A stretch of 64,000 nt of DNA from Halobacterium sp. KA-4 (GTDB lineage Archaea > Halobacteriota > Halobacteria > Halobacteriales > Halobacteriaceae): assembly GCF_021028995.1 (NCBI RefSeq), contig NZ_JAJJZG010000008.1, forward strand, positions 62,001 to 126,000. The letters are read 5' to 3'. The position numbers and the translations under genes are program-made. Shown here one piece after another: positions 54,953 through 63,880 of this stretch. Numbering within the stretch: the first letter of the stretch is position 1; every line of letters begins with the position of its first letter. The notes under the pieces are model-generated. The model saw only the letters and a program-made list of their open reading frames with translations. It made no database searches and was not told where the DNA came from.

Positions 54953-56068
54953 GTGACTGCGACCGTGCATCGAGAACCCGACGACATGGTACGGGTGCTC
55001 GACGAGGACGGCGAGGTCGTCGACGGCGCCGAGGTCCCGGACCTCGACGACGACGAGCTCGTCGAGATGTACCGGACGATGAAGCTCGCTCGGCGCTTCG
55101 ACGAGCGGGCGGTGAGCCTCCAGCGGCAGGGTCGCATCGGCACGTACCCGCCGCTGTCGGGGCAGGAAGGCGCACAGGTCGGCTCCGCGATGGCGCTCGG
55201 CGACGGCGACTGGATGGTGCCGAGTTACCGCGAGCACGCCGCAGCGCTCGTGCAGGGCCTCCCGCTGAAGCAGACGCTGCGGCTCTGGATGGGCGACGAG
55301 AACGGCGCGCGCGTCCCCGAGGACGTGAACCTGTTCACCGTCGCGGTGCCCATCGCGTCCCAGATTCCGCACGCGACCGGGCTGGCGTGGGCGTCGAAGC
55401 TGAAGGACGAACAGGACAAGGCGTTCCTCTGTTACTTCGGGGACGGCGCGACCAGCGAGGGCGACTTCCACGAGGGCCTGAACTTCGCGGGCGTCTTCGA
55501 CACACCGAACGTGTTCTTCTGCAACAACAACCAGTGGGCCATCAGCGTGCCCCGTGAGCGGCAGACGGCGTCGAAGACGCTCGCGCAGAAGGCCGAAGCG
55601 TACGGCTTCGAGGGCGTGCAGGTCGACGGGATGGACCCGCTGGCGGTGTACGCGGTGACGAAGGCGGCCGTCGAGAAGGCCAAAGAGCCCACCGAGGGCG
55701 AACTGCGGCCGACGATGATCGAGGCGGTCCAGTACCGCTTCGGCGCGCACACGACCGCCGACGACCCCTCCGTCTACCGCGAGGAGGAAGAGGTCGAGAA
55801 GTGGAAGGCGAAGGACCCGATTCCGCGCCTCGAGAAGTATCTGCAGCGGACCGACCGGCTGGACGACGAGGCGATTACGGACATCGAGGAGGACGTCGAA
55901 GACCGCGTGGCGGACGCCATCGCGGCCGCCGAGGAGACGCCGCGGCCCGACCCCGTGGAGATGTTCCAGAACGTCTACGCGGAGATGCCGGGCCGGCTCG
56001 AGAAACAACTGGAGTGGTTCCAGTCCATCCGCGCCGAACACGGCGACGAAGCGCTACTGGAGGACTAA
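54953..56068 (+). CDS. pdhA: 2-oxoacid dehydrogenase E1 alpha subunit
   Basis: A 371-residue thiamine diphosphate-dependent subunit. The ThDP motif is present as GDGATSEGDFHEGLNFAG ending near CNNNQWAISVP. The phosphorylation-loop region YRFGAHTTADDPS is typical of branched-chain or pyruvate E1 alpha. The GTG start at 54953 gives a 40-residue N-terminus; the ATG at 54987 is a shorter alternative. First gene of the operon pdhA-pdhB-E2-lpd. In haloarchaea the natural substrate is debated because pyruvate is normally oxidised by ferredoxin oxidoreductase, so a branched-chain or other 2-oxoacid is possible. Confidence 0.92.
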   Translation: MTATVHREPDDMVRVLDEDGEVVDGAEVPDLDDDELVEMYRTMKLARRFDERAVSLQRQGRIGTYPPLSGQEGAQVGSAMALGDGDWMVPSYREHAAALVQGLPLKQTLRLWMGDENGARVPEDVNLFTVAVPIASQIPHATGLAWASKLKDEQDKAFLCYFGDGATSEGDFHEGLNFAGVFDTPNVFFCNNNQWAISVPRERQTASKTLAQKAEAYGFEGVQVDGMDPLAVYAVTKAAVEKAKEPTEGELRPTMIEAVQYRFGAHTTADDPSVYREEEEVEKWKAKDPIPRLEKYLQRTDRLDDEAITDIEEDVEDRVADAIAAAEETPRPDPVEMFQNVYAEMPGRLEKQLEWFQSIRAEHGDEALLED

Positions 56069-56069
56069 C

Positions 56070-57047
56070 ATGGGAGAGAACTTGACGCTAGTGCAGGCGG
56101 TACGGGACGGCCTCCGCGACGAGATGGCCGAGGACGACGACGTGCTCGTGATGGGCGAGGACGTCGGGAAGAACGGCGGCGTGTTCCGCGCGACCGAGGG
56201 GCTCTACGACGAATTCGGCGAGGAACGCGTCGTCGACACGCCGCTGGCGGAGTCCGGCATCATCGGCTCCGCCATCGGGATGGCCGCGTACGGCCTGAAG
56301 CCGGTCCCGGAAATCCAGTTCTCCGGGTTCATGTACCCGGGCTTCGACCAGATTGTGAGCCACATGGCGCGGCTGCGGACGCGCTCCCGCGGTCGGTTCA
56401 CGTGCCCGATGGTGTTGCGCGCGCCGTTCGGCGGCGGCATCCGCGCGCCAGAACACCACTCCGAGTCGAAGGAAGCGTTCTACGTCCACGAGGCCGGGCT
56501 CAAGGTCGCGATTCCGAGCACGCCCCACGACGCGAAGGGAATGCTCATCGCGGCGATTCGGGACCCGGACCCCGTCATCTTCCTCGAGCCGAAGAAAATC
56601 TACCGCGCGTTCCGCGAGGAAGTGCCCGACGGCCCCTACGAAGTCGAACTCGGGGAGGCCGCCGTCCGCCGCGAGGGCAGCGACATCTCCGTGTTCACGT
56701 GGGGCGCGATGACCCGGCCGACGCTGGAAGCCGCAGAGAACATGGCGGACGACGTGGACGTGGAGGTCGTGGACCTCCGGACGCTGAGCCCGCTCGACGA
56801 GGAGACCGTCGTGGAGTCCTTCGAGAAGACGGGACGAGCAGCCATCGTCCACGAGGCGCCGAAGACGGCGGGCGTCGGCGCGGAACTCACCGCGACGCTC
56901 CAGGAGGAGGCGCTGCTCCACCAGGAGGCACCGATAAAGCGCGTCACGGGGTTCGACGTGCCGTTCCCGCTGGCCGCGCTGGAAGACTACTACCTGCCCG
57001 AACCCGAGCGCATCGAGTCGGGCATCCGGGAGACCGTGGAGTTCTGA
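56070..57047 (+). CDS. pdhB: 2-oxoacid dehydrogenase E1 beta subunit
   Basis: A 325-residue transketolase-like subunit. It begins MGENLTLVQAVRDGL and shows VMGEDVGKNGGVFRATEGL, FSGFMYPGFDQI, and later VDLRTLSPLDEETVVES, all typical of the E1 beta family. It pairs with PdhA to form the decarboxylating heterotetramer. Starts one base after the stop of pdhA. Confidence 0.95.
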   Translation: MGENLTLVQAVRDGLRDEMAEDDDVLVMGEDVGKNGGVFRATEGLYDEFGEERVVDTPLAESGIIGSAIGMAAYGLKPVPEIQFSGFMYPGFDQIVSHMARLRTRSRGRFTCPMVLRAPFGGGIRAPEHHSESKEAFYVHEAGLKVAIPSTPHDAKGMLIAAIRDPDPVIFLEPKKIYRAFREEVPDGPYEVELGEAAVRREGSDISVFTWGAMTRPTLEAAENMADDVDVEVVDLRTLSPLDEETVVESFEKTGRAAIVHEAPKTAGVGAELTATLQEEALLHQEAPIKRVTGFDVPFPLAALEDYYLPEPERIESGIRETVEF

Positions 57048-57048
57048 G

Positions 57049-58539
57049 ATGGCACGAGAGTTCAAACTACCCGACGTCGGCGAGGGCGTAGCGGAGGGCG
57101 AAATCGTCAGTTGGCTGGTCTCGGAGGGCGACACCGTCTCCGAGGACCAGCCGGTCGCCGAGGTGGAGACCGACAAGGCGGTCGTCGAGGTCCCGTCCCC
57201 GGTGAACGGCACGGTCCGAACCCTGCACTACGACGCGGGCGACGTGGTGCCGGTCGGCGACGTCATCGTCACCTTCGACGTGGAGGGCGAGGCAGCCGAA
57301 GCGACGGAAGAATCGGCGGGCGAGGAAGCCACCGAGGAAGTCGAGGCTACGACGAAGTCCGCGACGGAGCAGGCGTCGACGCGGACGTTCGCGCCGCCGA
57401 GCGTGCGGCGCCTCGCGCGCGAACTCGACGTCGACCTCGATTCCGTGGAGGGCACGGGACCGTCGGGACGCGTGACCGAGGGCGACGTGCGCGCGGCAGC
57501 GGAAAGCCACGCGACCGAGCCACAGGAGGAGCCACCGGATGAGGTGCGCTCCGCCGTGGAGCCGGTCGGCGAGCAGGCCGCCGAGCACACGGAAGCCGAG
57601 ACACCCGCGGTGGAGTCGGCGACCGAACCGGCGGGCCGCGAGAAGACGCTCGCCGCGCCCGCGACCCGCGGGCTGGCGAAGGAACTCGGCGTGAACATCC
57701 ACGACGTGCCGGCCGTCGAGGAGCGCGACGGCGAGGCGTTCGTCACCGCCGAAGCGGTCCAAGAGTACGCAGAAGGCGGCACTGCCGCGCAGGGTGAGGC
57801 GACGGCCGCCGCGCCCGAGAGTGAACGCGAGTTCGTCGAGGGCGGCGAGACGACGCAGCCGTACCGCGGCGTCCGCCGCAGCATCGGCGAGCAGATGGCC
57901 GAGTCGAAGTACACCGCGCCCCACGTCACGCACCACGACACGGCGGTCATCGACGACCTCGTGGAGACGCGGACGAAGCTCAAGGAGCGCGCGGCCGAGC
58001 AGGACGTGAAACTCACGTACCTGCCGTTCGTGATGAAGGCGGTCGTCTCGGGGCTGCAGGAGTACCCGATTCTGAACTCCGAACTCCGCGAGGACGAGGA
58101 GGCAATCGCGCTCAAGCACGAGTACAACGTCGGCGTCGCGGTGGCGACCGACCACGGGCTGATGGTGCCGGTCGTGAAGCACGTCGACCAGAAGTCAATC
58201 CTCGAAATCGCCGACGAGGTGAACGAACTCGCGGCGAAGGCCCGGGACCGCTCGATTTCCCGGTCGGAGATGCAGGGCGGGACGTTCACCATCACGAATT
58301 TCGGCGCGGTCGGCGGCGAGTACGCGACGCCCATCATCAACTACCCCGAGACCGCGATTCTCGGGCTGGGCGGCATCGACGAGCGGCCGGTCGCCGAGGA
58401 CGGCGAGGTGCGGGCGGCCCACACGCTGCCGCTGTCGCTGTCCATCGACCACCGCGTCATCGACGGCGCGGAGGCCGCGCGGTTCACGAATCACGTGATG
58501 GAGCGACTGACCGACCCCGAACTACTACTACTCGAATAA
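57049..58539 (+). CDS. Dihydrolipoamide acyltransferase E2, tandem subunit-binding domains
   Basis: A 496-residue E2 core. Residues 1-78 form the lipoyl domain with lipoyl-Lys43 (VETDKAVVEVPS). Two peripheral subunit-binding-like domains follow: residues 113-150 (FAPPSVRRLARELDVDLDSV) and 201-241 (LAAPATRGLAKELGVNIHDV). Acidic, Ala/Glu-rich linkers separate them. The catalytic domain starts near 265 and ends with SIDHRVIDGAEAARF (His468, Asp472). It transfers the acyl group from E1 to CoA. The acyl type is unknown. One base separates it from pdhB, and its last base overlaps the lpd start. Confidence 0.94.
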   Translation: MAREFKLPDVGEGVAEGEIVSWLVSEGDTVSEDQPVAEVETDKAVVEVPSPVNGTVRTLHYDAGDVVPVGDVIVTFDVEGEAAEATEESAGEEATEEVEATTKSATEQASTRTFAPPSVRRLARELDVDLDSVEGTGPSGRVTEGDVRAAAESHATEPQEEPPDEVRSAVEPVGEQAAEHTEAETPAVESATEPAGREKTLAAPATRGLAKELGVNIHDVPAVEERDGEAFVTAEAVQEYAEGGTAAQGEATAAAPESEREFVEGGETTQPYRGVRRSIGEQMAESKYTAPHVTHHDTAVIDDLVETRTKLKERAAEQDVKLTYLPFVMKAVVSGLQEYPILNSELREDEEAIALKHEYNVGVAVATDHGLMVPVVKHVDQKSILEIADEVNELAAKARDRSISRSEMQGGTFTITNFGAVGGEYATPIINYPETAILGLGGIDERPVAEDGEVRAAHTLPLSLSIDHRVIDGAEAARFTNHVMERLTDPELLLLE

Positions 58540-59963
58540 TGGTTGTTGGAGACGTATCTACTGGAACGGACGTGGCGGTCGTCGGCGGCGGGCCGGGCGG
58601 CTACGTCGCGGCGATTCGCGCCGCACAGCTCGGCCTCGACGCGACGCTCGTAGAGATGGACGCCTACGGCGGGACGTGCCTGAACTACGGCTGCATCCCC
58701 TCGAAGGCCCTGATTACGGCGACGGACGTCGCCCACGACGCGGGCAATGCCGAGGAGATGGGAATCTACGCCGACCCCGACGTCGACTTCGGGGAGATGG
58801 TCGCCTGGAAGGACGGCGTGGTCGACCAGCTCACCGGCGGTGTCGAGAAGCTCTGCAAGGCCAACGGCGTCAACCTCATGGAGGGCCGCGCGGAGTTCGC
58901 GGGCAACGACAAACTCCGCGTCGTCCACGGGGGCGAGGGCCAGGGCTCTGAGACCATCGAGTACGAGCACTGCATTGTCGCGACCGGCTCGCGACCCATC
59001 GAGGTGCCGGGCTTCGGCTTCGACGCCGATTCCGTGCTCGATTCGCGGCAGGCGCTCGCGATGGACGAACTCCCGGACTCCATCGTGGTCGTGGGCGCGG
59101 GCTACATCGGGATGGAGATTTCGACCGTGCTCGCGAAGCTCGGCGTCGACGTCACCGTCGTAGAGATGCTCGACGAGGCGCTGGCGGGCTACCCCGACGA
59201 CCTCACGCAGCCCGTCAAGCAGCGCGCGGAAGACCTCGGTATCGACTTCGAGTTCGGGCTCGCCGCCGACTCCTGGGAGGAGCGAGACGACGGCATCGTC
59301 GTCACTGCCGAAGACGAGAACGGCGAGACAACCGAATTCGAGACCGACAACGTGCTCGTGGCGGTCGGCCGCGAGCCCGTGACGGACACGCTGAACCTGG
59401 ACGCAATCGACCTCAAACCGAACGAGGACGGCCGCCTCGAAACCGACGACCAGGCGCGCACGGCCGTCGAGAACGTCTTCGCCATCGGCGACGTCGCGCC
59501 CGGGCCGATGCTCGCGCACAAGGCCAGCAAAGAGGGACAGGTCGCGGCCGAAGTCGCGGCCGGCGAGCCCGCGGCGCTGGACTACCAAGCCATCCCCGCA
59601 GCGGTGTTCACGGACCCCGAAATCGCGACCGTCGGCCTCACCGAGGACGAGGCCAGCGCGGAGGGCTTCGAGCCAGCGGTCGGCACGTTCCCGTTCCGCG
59701 CGAGCGGTCGCGCACTCACGACCGGGGACAGCGAGGGGTTCGTCCGCGTCGTCGCCGACGAGGAGTCGGGCTTCCTGCTCGGTGCGCAGATTGTGGGACC
59801 GGAAGCCAGCGAACTGATTGCCGAACTCGGCCTCGCTATCGAGATGGGCGCCACGCTCGAAGACGTCGCCGCCACGATTCACACGCACCCGACGCTCGCG
59901 GAGTCGACGATGGAAGCCGCCGAGCACGCGCTCGGCCACGCCATCCACACGCTGAACCGGTAG
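58539..59963 (+). CDS. lpdA: Dihydrolipoyl dehydrogenase
   Basis: A 474-residue flavoprotein that reoxidises E2-bound dihydrolipoamide with NAD+. The FAD motif is VVGGGPGGYVAAIRAAQLG, the redox disulfide is GGTCLNYGCIPSK, the NAD motif is VVVGAGYIGMEI, and the C-terminal His-Glu pair is in ATIHTHPTLAE. Length is typical. The start ATG overlaps the E2 stop by one base. Last gene of the operon. Confidence 0.96.
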   Translation: MVVGDVSTGTDVAVVGGGPGGYVAAIRAAQLGLDATLVEMDAYGGTCLNYGCIPSKALITATDVAHDAGNAEEMGIYADPDVDFGEMVAWKDGVVDQLTGGVEKLCKANGVNLMEGRAEFAGNDKLRVVHGGEGQGSETIEYEHCIVATGSRPIEVPGFGFDADSVLDSRQALAMDELPDSIVVVGAGYIGMEISTVLAKLGVDVTVVEMLDEALAGYPDDLTQPVKQRAEDLGIDFEFGLAADSWEERDDGIVVTAEDENGETTEFETDNVLVAVGREPVTDTLNLDAIDLKPNEDGRLETDDQARTAVENVFAIGDVAPGPMLAHKASKEGQVAAEVAAGEPAALDYQAIPAAVFTDPEIATVGLTEDEASAEGFEPAVGTFPFRASGRALTTGDSEGFVRVVADEESGFLLGAQIVGPEASELIAELGLAIEMGATLEDVAATIHTHPTLAESTMEAAEHALGHAIHTLNR

Positions 59964-60022
59964 CCAGCGCAAATTCTGTCGCCCCGACGCCCTTTTCCCA
60001 CCTCCGCCGCGTACGGGAGCGC

Positions 60023-60829
60023 ATGGAAACGGTCACGCTCGGCCCGACCGGCACGTACTCCCACCGCGCAGCGAGCGCCGTCACCGACGACGGCATCTCC
60101 TTCGTGGAGTCCGTCCGCGGCATCGCCGACGCGGTCGCAAACGGCGACGCCGACCGCGGCGTCGTCCCCATCGAGAACAGCATCGAGGGTTCCGTCACGG
60201 AGACGCTGGACGCGCTCTCGGAGGTCGACCTCGCGGTCGTCCGCGAAATCGTCACCCCGGTCCGGCACGCGCTCATCGCGCAGAGCGAGAACTTCGACAC
60301 CGTCGCCAGCCACTCGCAGGCGCTCGCGCAAGTCCGCACCTACCTCGACGAGAACTACCCGGACGTCGACCGCGAACCCGTCGCCTCCACCGCGCGTAGT
60401 GTCGAAATCGCGCGCGACGACCCCACGGTCGCCGGCATCGCGCACCCCGACAACGCCGACGGCGACCTCCAGGTCGTCGCCTCGGACATTCAGGACCAGA
60501 CCAGCAACTCCACGCGCTTCTTCGTCGTCGCTCCGCCCAGCGAGCGCTCCGACGCCGGCGGCAAGTCCTCGTTCGTCGTCTACCCCAACGCGAACTACCC
60601 CGGCCTCCTGCTCGAACTGCTGGAGCCGTTCGCGGACCGCGACATCAACCTCTCCCGCGTCGAATCGCGGCCCTCCGGCGAACGCCTCGGCGACTACCTC
60701 TTCCACATCGACGTCGACGCCGGCCTCTACGAAGAACGCACCCAGGCCGCCCTCGACGACATCGAAGCCATCGCCGACAAAGGGTGGGTGCGCCGCCTCG
60801 GCTCCTACGACGTCGAGCACGTGGTATAG
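60023..60829 (+). CDS. pheA: Prephenate dehydratase
   Basis: A 268-residue enzyme that converts prephenate to phenylpyruvate in phenylalanine synthesis. The N-terminal catalytic domain has TLGPTGTYSHRAA, VVPIENSIEGSV and the catalytic NSTRFFV. The C-terminal ACT domain, which senses phenylalanine, has the ESRPSGERLGDYLFHIDV region. No chorismate mutase domain is fused. It follows lpdA by about 60 bases but probably has its own promoter. Its end is separated from polD by a hairpin. Confidence 0.95.
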   Translation: METVTLGPTGTYSHRAASAVTDDGISFVESVRGIADAVANGDADRGVVPIENSIEGSVTETLDALSEVDLAVVREIVTPVRHALIAQSENFDTVASHSQALAQVRTYLDENYPDVDREPVASTARSVEIARDDPTVAGIAHPDNADGDLQVVASDIQDQTSNSTRFFVVAPPSERSDAGGKSSFVVYPNANYPGLLLELLEPFADRDINLSRVESRPSGERLGDYLFHIDVDAGLYEERTQAALDDIEAIADKGWVRRLGSYDVEHVV

Positions 60830-60831
60830 TC

Positions 60832-60882
60832 CCACTTTTTGCTGCGCTCGGTCGCTACCGCTCCCTCGCTGGCAAAAAGTGG
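60832..60882. terminator. Bidirectional hairpin between pheA and polD small subunit
   Basis: A perfect 11-bp inverted repeat, CCACTTTTTGC at 60832-60842 and GCAAAAAGTGG at 60872-60882, fills the whole gap between two convergent genes. Each strand has a five-T run. It fits a bidirectional transcription terminator for both genes. Confidence 0.7.
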
Positions 60883-62607
60883 CTAGGCGAACTTCCGGAC
60901 CGTCACGTCCAGCGTGTCCAGGTCGAGGATGGGGGCGGTGGCGACGTCGGGGTCGATGTTGACGGACTTCTGGAATTCGGTCTGGTGTTGCCAGCAGCCC
61001 GAATTCACGAGGCGGACGTTGTGGTAGCCGCCGACGCCGAGTTTGTGGACGTGGCCGGTGTGGAAGACGTCCGGCGCCTCGTCGATGACGAGGTAGTCTT
61101 CCTTCTCGGGGGCGACGCGGGTGCGGCCGCCGAATTGGGGCGCGACGTGGCGTTTCTTGAGGAGTTGCTCCATCGCGCGGTGGGGGTTGTCGTAGGAGAT
61201 GTCGTCGCCGGGGTACTCGGCGATGATTTCGTCGATGGAGACGCCGTGGTACATGAGAATGTCGACGCCTTCGACGGTGACGGTGGAGGGGTTCCCGGTG
61301 AAGCGGGCGTCGTGGGCGCTCATGATGTCGCGCAGTTCCTCGTCGAAGGCTGGCTGGGGTTCGGCGAGGCGGACGGCGTCGTGGTTGCCGGGAATCATCA
61401 CGATTTCCATATCCCCGGGGACGTCTTTGAGGTGTTCCGCGAACGTCTCGTACTGGTCGTAGATGTCGACAATGTCCAGTTCCTCGTCCTGGTTCGGGTA
61501 GACGCCGACGCCCTCGACCATGTCGCCCGCGATGAGGAGGTACTCGACGGCATCAGCTTCCTCGGTGTGGAGCCAGTCGGCGAACGCCTGCCAAGCGTCC
61601 GCGGCGAACTCCTGGCTGCCGACGTGGACGTCGGAGACGAGCGCGGCCTGCACGTGGCGGTCCGCGGTGGACGGCCGGTGCGTGCGCGGGATGTCCGGGA
61701 AGTGGAGGTCGTCCGCGAACAGGATACCGCCGTCGTCGGAGATGGTCCCTTCGACGGCGATGACCTCGTCCGTGAGGAGTTCGTCGACGTGGTCGGCGAT
61801 GTCGCGGTCTTTCATCACGAGCGTCGGGAAGACGCCGTTCGTGTCCTCGACTTCGACGAGCCAGTGGCCGCTGGCGGTCGAGCGGATGTCGTTGACCATC
61901 CCGACGACCGCGGCCTCGCTGCCGCCGGGCATCGAGTCGAGGGCGTCCGTCGGCCGGTGGTTGACCCGGCCGCGGAGCTTCTTCGAGAGGCGGTCGTAGC
62001 GGTCGCGGAACGTCGCGACGAAGTCCGCGTACTCGCCAGTCCCCGTCGATTCGCCCGTGATGTCGCCGTCGATTTCGACGCTGCGCTGGCTGTCGTCGCG
62101 GGCGTCGCGACCGTCCCGCCGCCCTGCCTCGTTCTGCCCCTCGGACACCCCCTTCGTTTCAACTGGAGAGGTTCGTTTTCGCGTCCGAATGTCATCGTCT
62201 CCGACTCCACTCGAAGCAGTGGGGGTTGTCGTCTGGTCGGTGGACGCCTCGGGCTCGGACTCGGCGGACTTCGTCGCGGCAGCGGCTGTGGTCGTGTCGG
62301 CTGCGGCGGTCTCAGTAGTGGTCGTGTCGGCCGTAGTCGTCTCGGACGCGGTCGCCTCGCCGGCTGCCGCGTCCTTGCCGGGCGCGTCGGCGTCCGTCGC
62401 GGAAGTGCTCGGCGTCGCGTCGTCGAGCACCTCGCGAACGTGGTCGGTGGTGAGCGTCAGCGCGTCGTCGGGCGCCGCGTCGACCGCGCGCTCGACGGCG
62501 GCTGCAGGGTCTCTCGCAGTCGCGAGCAGCGTCACGGCCTCGCGTTCCGCGTTGTACCCCCGGCTGGTGACTTCGCGGACGACCCGGACCGGGGGTTCTC
62601 GTGGCAC
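60883..62607 (-). CDS. polB: DNA polymerase D small (exonuclease) subunit
   Basis: A 574-residue DP1 subunit of archaeal replicative polymerase D. The C-terminal calcineurin-like phosphoesterase has ALVSDVHVGS, LLIAGDMVEGVG, IPGNHDAVR, MYHGVSID and VFHTGHVHKLG, the metal motifs of a 3'-5' exonuclease. An OB-fold region precedes them. Residues about 65-180 form a Thr/Ala/Asp-rich low-complexity linker, after an N-terminal helical domain. It pairs with the large DP2 subunit, which is not in this window. Start at 62607. Confidence 0.95.
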   Translation of the reverse strand: MPREPPVRVVREVTSRGYNAEREAVTLLATARDPAAAVERAVDAAPDDALTLTTDHVREVLDDATPSTSATDADAPGKDAAAGEATASETTTADTTTTETAAADTTTAAAATKSAESEPEASTDQTTTPTASSGVGDDDIRTRKRTSPVETKGVSEGQNEAGRRDGRDARDDSQRSVEIDGDITGESTGTGEYADFVATFRDRYDRLSKKLRGRVNHRPTDALDSMPGGSEAAVVGMVNDIRSTASGHWLVEVEDTNGVFPTLVMKDRDIADHVDELLTDEVIAVEGTISDDGGILFADDLHFPDIPRTHRPSTADRHVQAALVSDVHVGSQEFAADAWQAFADWLHTEEADAVEYLLIAGDMVEGVGVYPNQDEELDIVDIYDQYETFAEHLKDVPGDMEIVMIPGNHDAVRLAEPQPAFDEELRDIMSAHDARFTGNPSTVTVEGVDILMYHGVSIDEIIAEYPGDDISYDNPHRAMEQLLKKRHVAPQFGGRTRVAPEKEDYLVIDEAPDVFHTGHVHKLGVGGYHNVRLVNSGCWQHQTEFQKSVNIDPDVATAPILDLDTLDVTVRKFA

Positions 62608-62692
62608 ACCACGTCAGCACGGGAAGCGCGAGCAAAAGGATGGCGGTCCGCGAGGGGAAAGTTGAAACGCGGGAGCGGCGAAAGGCGAGTAG

Positions 62693-63472
62693 ATGACCAA
62701 CGGCGACGACGTGCCCGACCCCCGCGGCGGTCCGCGGGCCGCGCTCGTCTGGTTCCTCCGTACCGACCACGGTGCCGTGATGTTCGTCCGCGAGGCCGCC
62801 AGCAGCGCGCTCACGGTCGCCATGGTCGGCCTGCTGTTGTTCGCGGTCAGCGGCGTCTGGCCGCCGCTGGTCGCCGTCGAGAGCGGGAGCATGCAGCCGA
62901 ACATGGAGAAAGGCGACCTCGTGTTCGTGATGGAAGAACAGCGGTTCGCCCCCGAGTACGCCACCGGCGACACCGGCGTCGTCACCCACCAGGACGCCAC
63001 GGGCCACGACTACCAGCAGTTCGGCGGACTGGGCGACGTCATTGTCTACAAGCCGTACGGGAACGCCCGGGAGACGCCGGTGATACACCGCGCGCACTTC
63101 TGGGTGGACGACGGCGAGAACTGGTACTCGAAGGCCAACCCCGACTACGTCGACGCCAACAGTTGCGACGAACTCCGGAACTGCCCCGCGCCCCACGCCG
63201 GCTTCGTCACGAAGGGCGACAACTCCGTCACGAACGACTACTACGACCAGGCGCGCGGCATCTCCAGCCCCGTCAAGCCCGCGTGGGTGAAGGGCACCGC
63301 CGAGTACCGCCTCCCGTACCTCGGCTGGGTGCGCCTGACGTTCGCCGGTACCGTCACGCCGGGTCCGACGACGCTGGCGACCGACGCTGGGCCGGCAGGT
63401 GTCGAGGGAACTGGAGCGCTGGCTCACGAGGTAGTCGATTCGTCGCCGGGGAACGCGTCGAGCGCCTGGTAG
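62693..63472 (+). CDS. Type I signal peptidase (S26 family)
   Basis: A 259-residue archaeal/ER-type signal peptidase. A transmembrane helix (LTVAMVGLLLFAVSGVW) is followed by the catalytic Ser motif VESGSMQPNMEKGDL. The catalytic His is in TPVIHRAHFWV and the conserved Asp in FVTKGDNSVTNDYYD, which matches the Ser-His-Asp arrangement of SEC11-type enzymes. Extended C-terminus without a clear second membrane helix except a short hydrophobic stretch near LTFAG. It removes signal sequences of secreted proteins. Divergent from polD small subunit. Confidence 0.92.
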   Translation: MTNGDDVPDPRGGPRAALVWFLRTDHGAVMFVREAASSALTVAMVGLLLFAVSGVWPPLVAVESGSMQPNMEKGDLVFVMEEQRFAPEYATGDTGVVTHQDATGHDYQQFGGLGDVIVYKPYGNARETPVIHRAHFWVDDGENWYSKANPDYVDANSCDELRNCPAPHAGFVTKGDNSVTNDYYDQARGISSPVKPAWVKGTAEYRLPYLGWVRLTFAGTVTPGPTTLATDAGPAGVEGTGALAHEVVDSSPGNASSAW

Positions 63473-63607
63473 CGCTCGCGCCTGTTACGTGAGTTTCTGC
63501 GGTACGCGAATAGAAATCGTCGAACCCGTCGAACGACTAGTGTTCCCGATTAGTTGCTATATTCTTCGCTCGCGCGTCGCGTAGCGCGGGCGACGGTCGG
63601 CCCGCAG

Positions 63608-63880
63608 TCAGTCGACGTACAGCGAGTAGACGATGACCGCGAAGCCGACGGCCGTGAGCGCGCTCTCGGTCAGCACCGCGAGCGTGCGCTCGACGGCGAG
63701 CACCTGGTCGGCGATGCCCGCGAGCAGCGACCCGAGGGTCACGCACCCGAAGCCGATGGCGAGCGACCGCAGCGCCGGCGACCCGGTGCGGTTCCACGCC
63801 TTCAGCGCGAAGTACGTGACCGCGCCGCCGAGCACGAGCGTGATTGTCTTCAACGCGACGACTGGCAAGTAGTGTGTCAT
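63608..63880 (-). CDS. DUF7521-like membrane protein
   Basis: A 90-residue protein with three predicted transmembrane helices (VVALKTITLVLGGAVTYFAL, LAIGFGCVTLGSLLAG, LTAVGFAVIVYSLYV). It matches the pattern I recall as haloarchaeal DUF7521, a small membrane protein usually next to a winged-helix regulator. Its start overlaps the stop of the adjacent regulator-like gene (ATGA). A membrane-sensing role with that partner is inferred from context only. Confidence 0.8.
   Translation of the reverse strand: MTHYLPVVALKTITLVLGGAVTYFALKAWNRTGSPALRSLAIGFGCVTLGSLLAGIADQVLAVERTLAVLTESALTAVGFAVIVYSLYVD

Noticed and set aside
54934-54957. ATG start at 54932-54934 for the E1 alpha gene
   Set aside because: The frame from this ATG stops after seven codons. 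The GTG at 54953 or ATG at 54987 are the usable starts.
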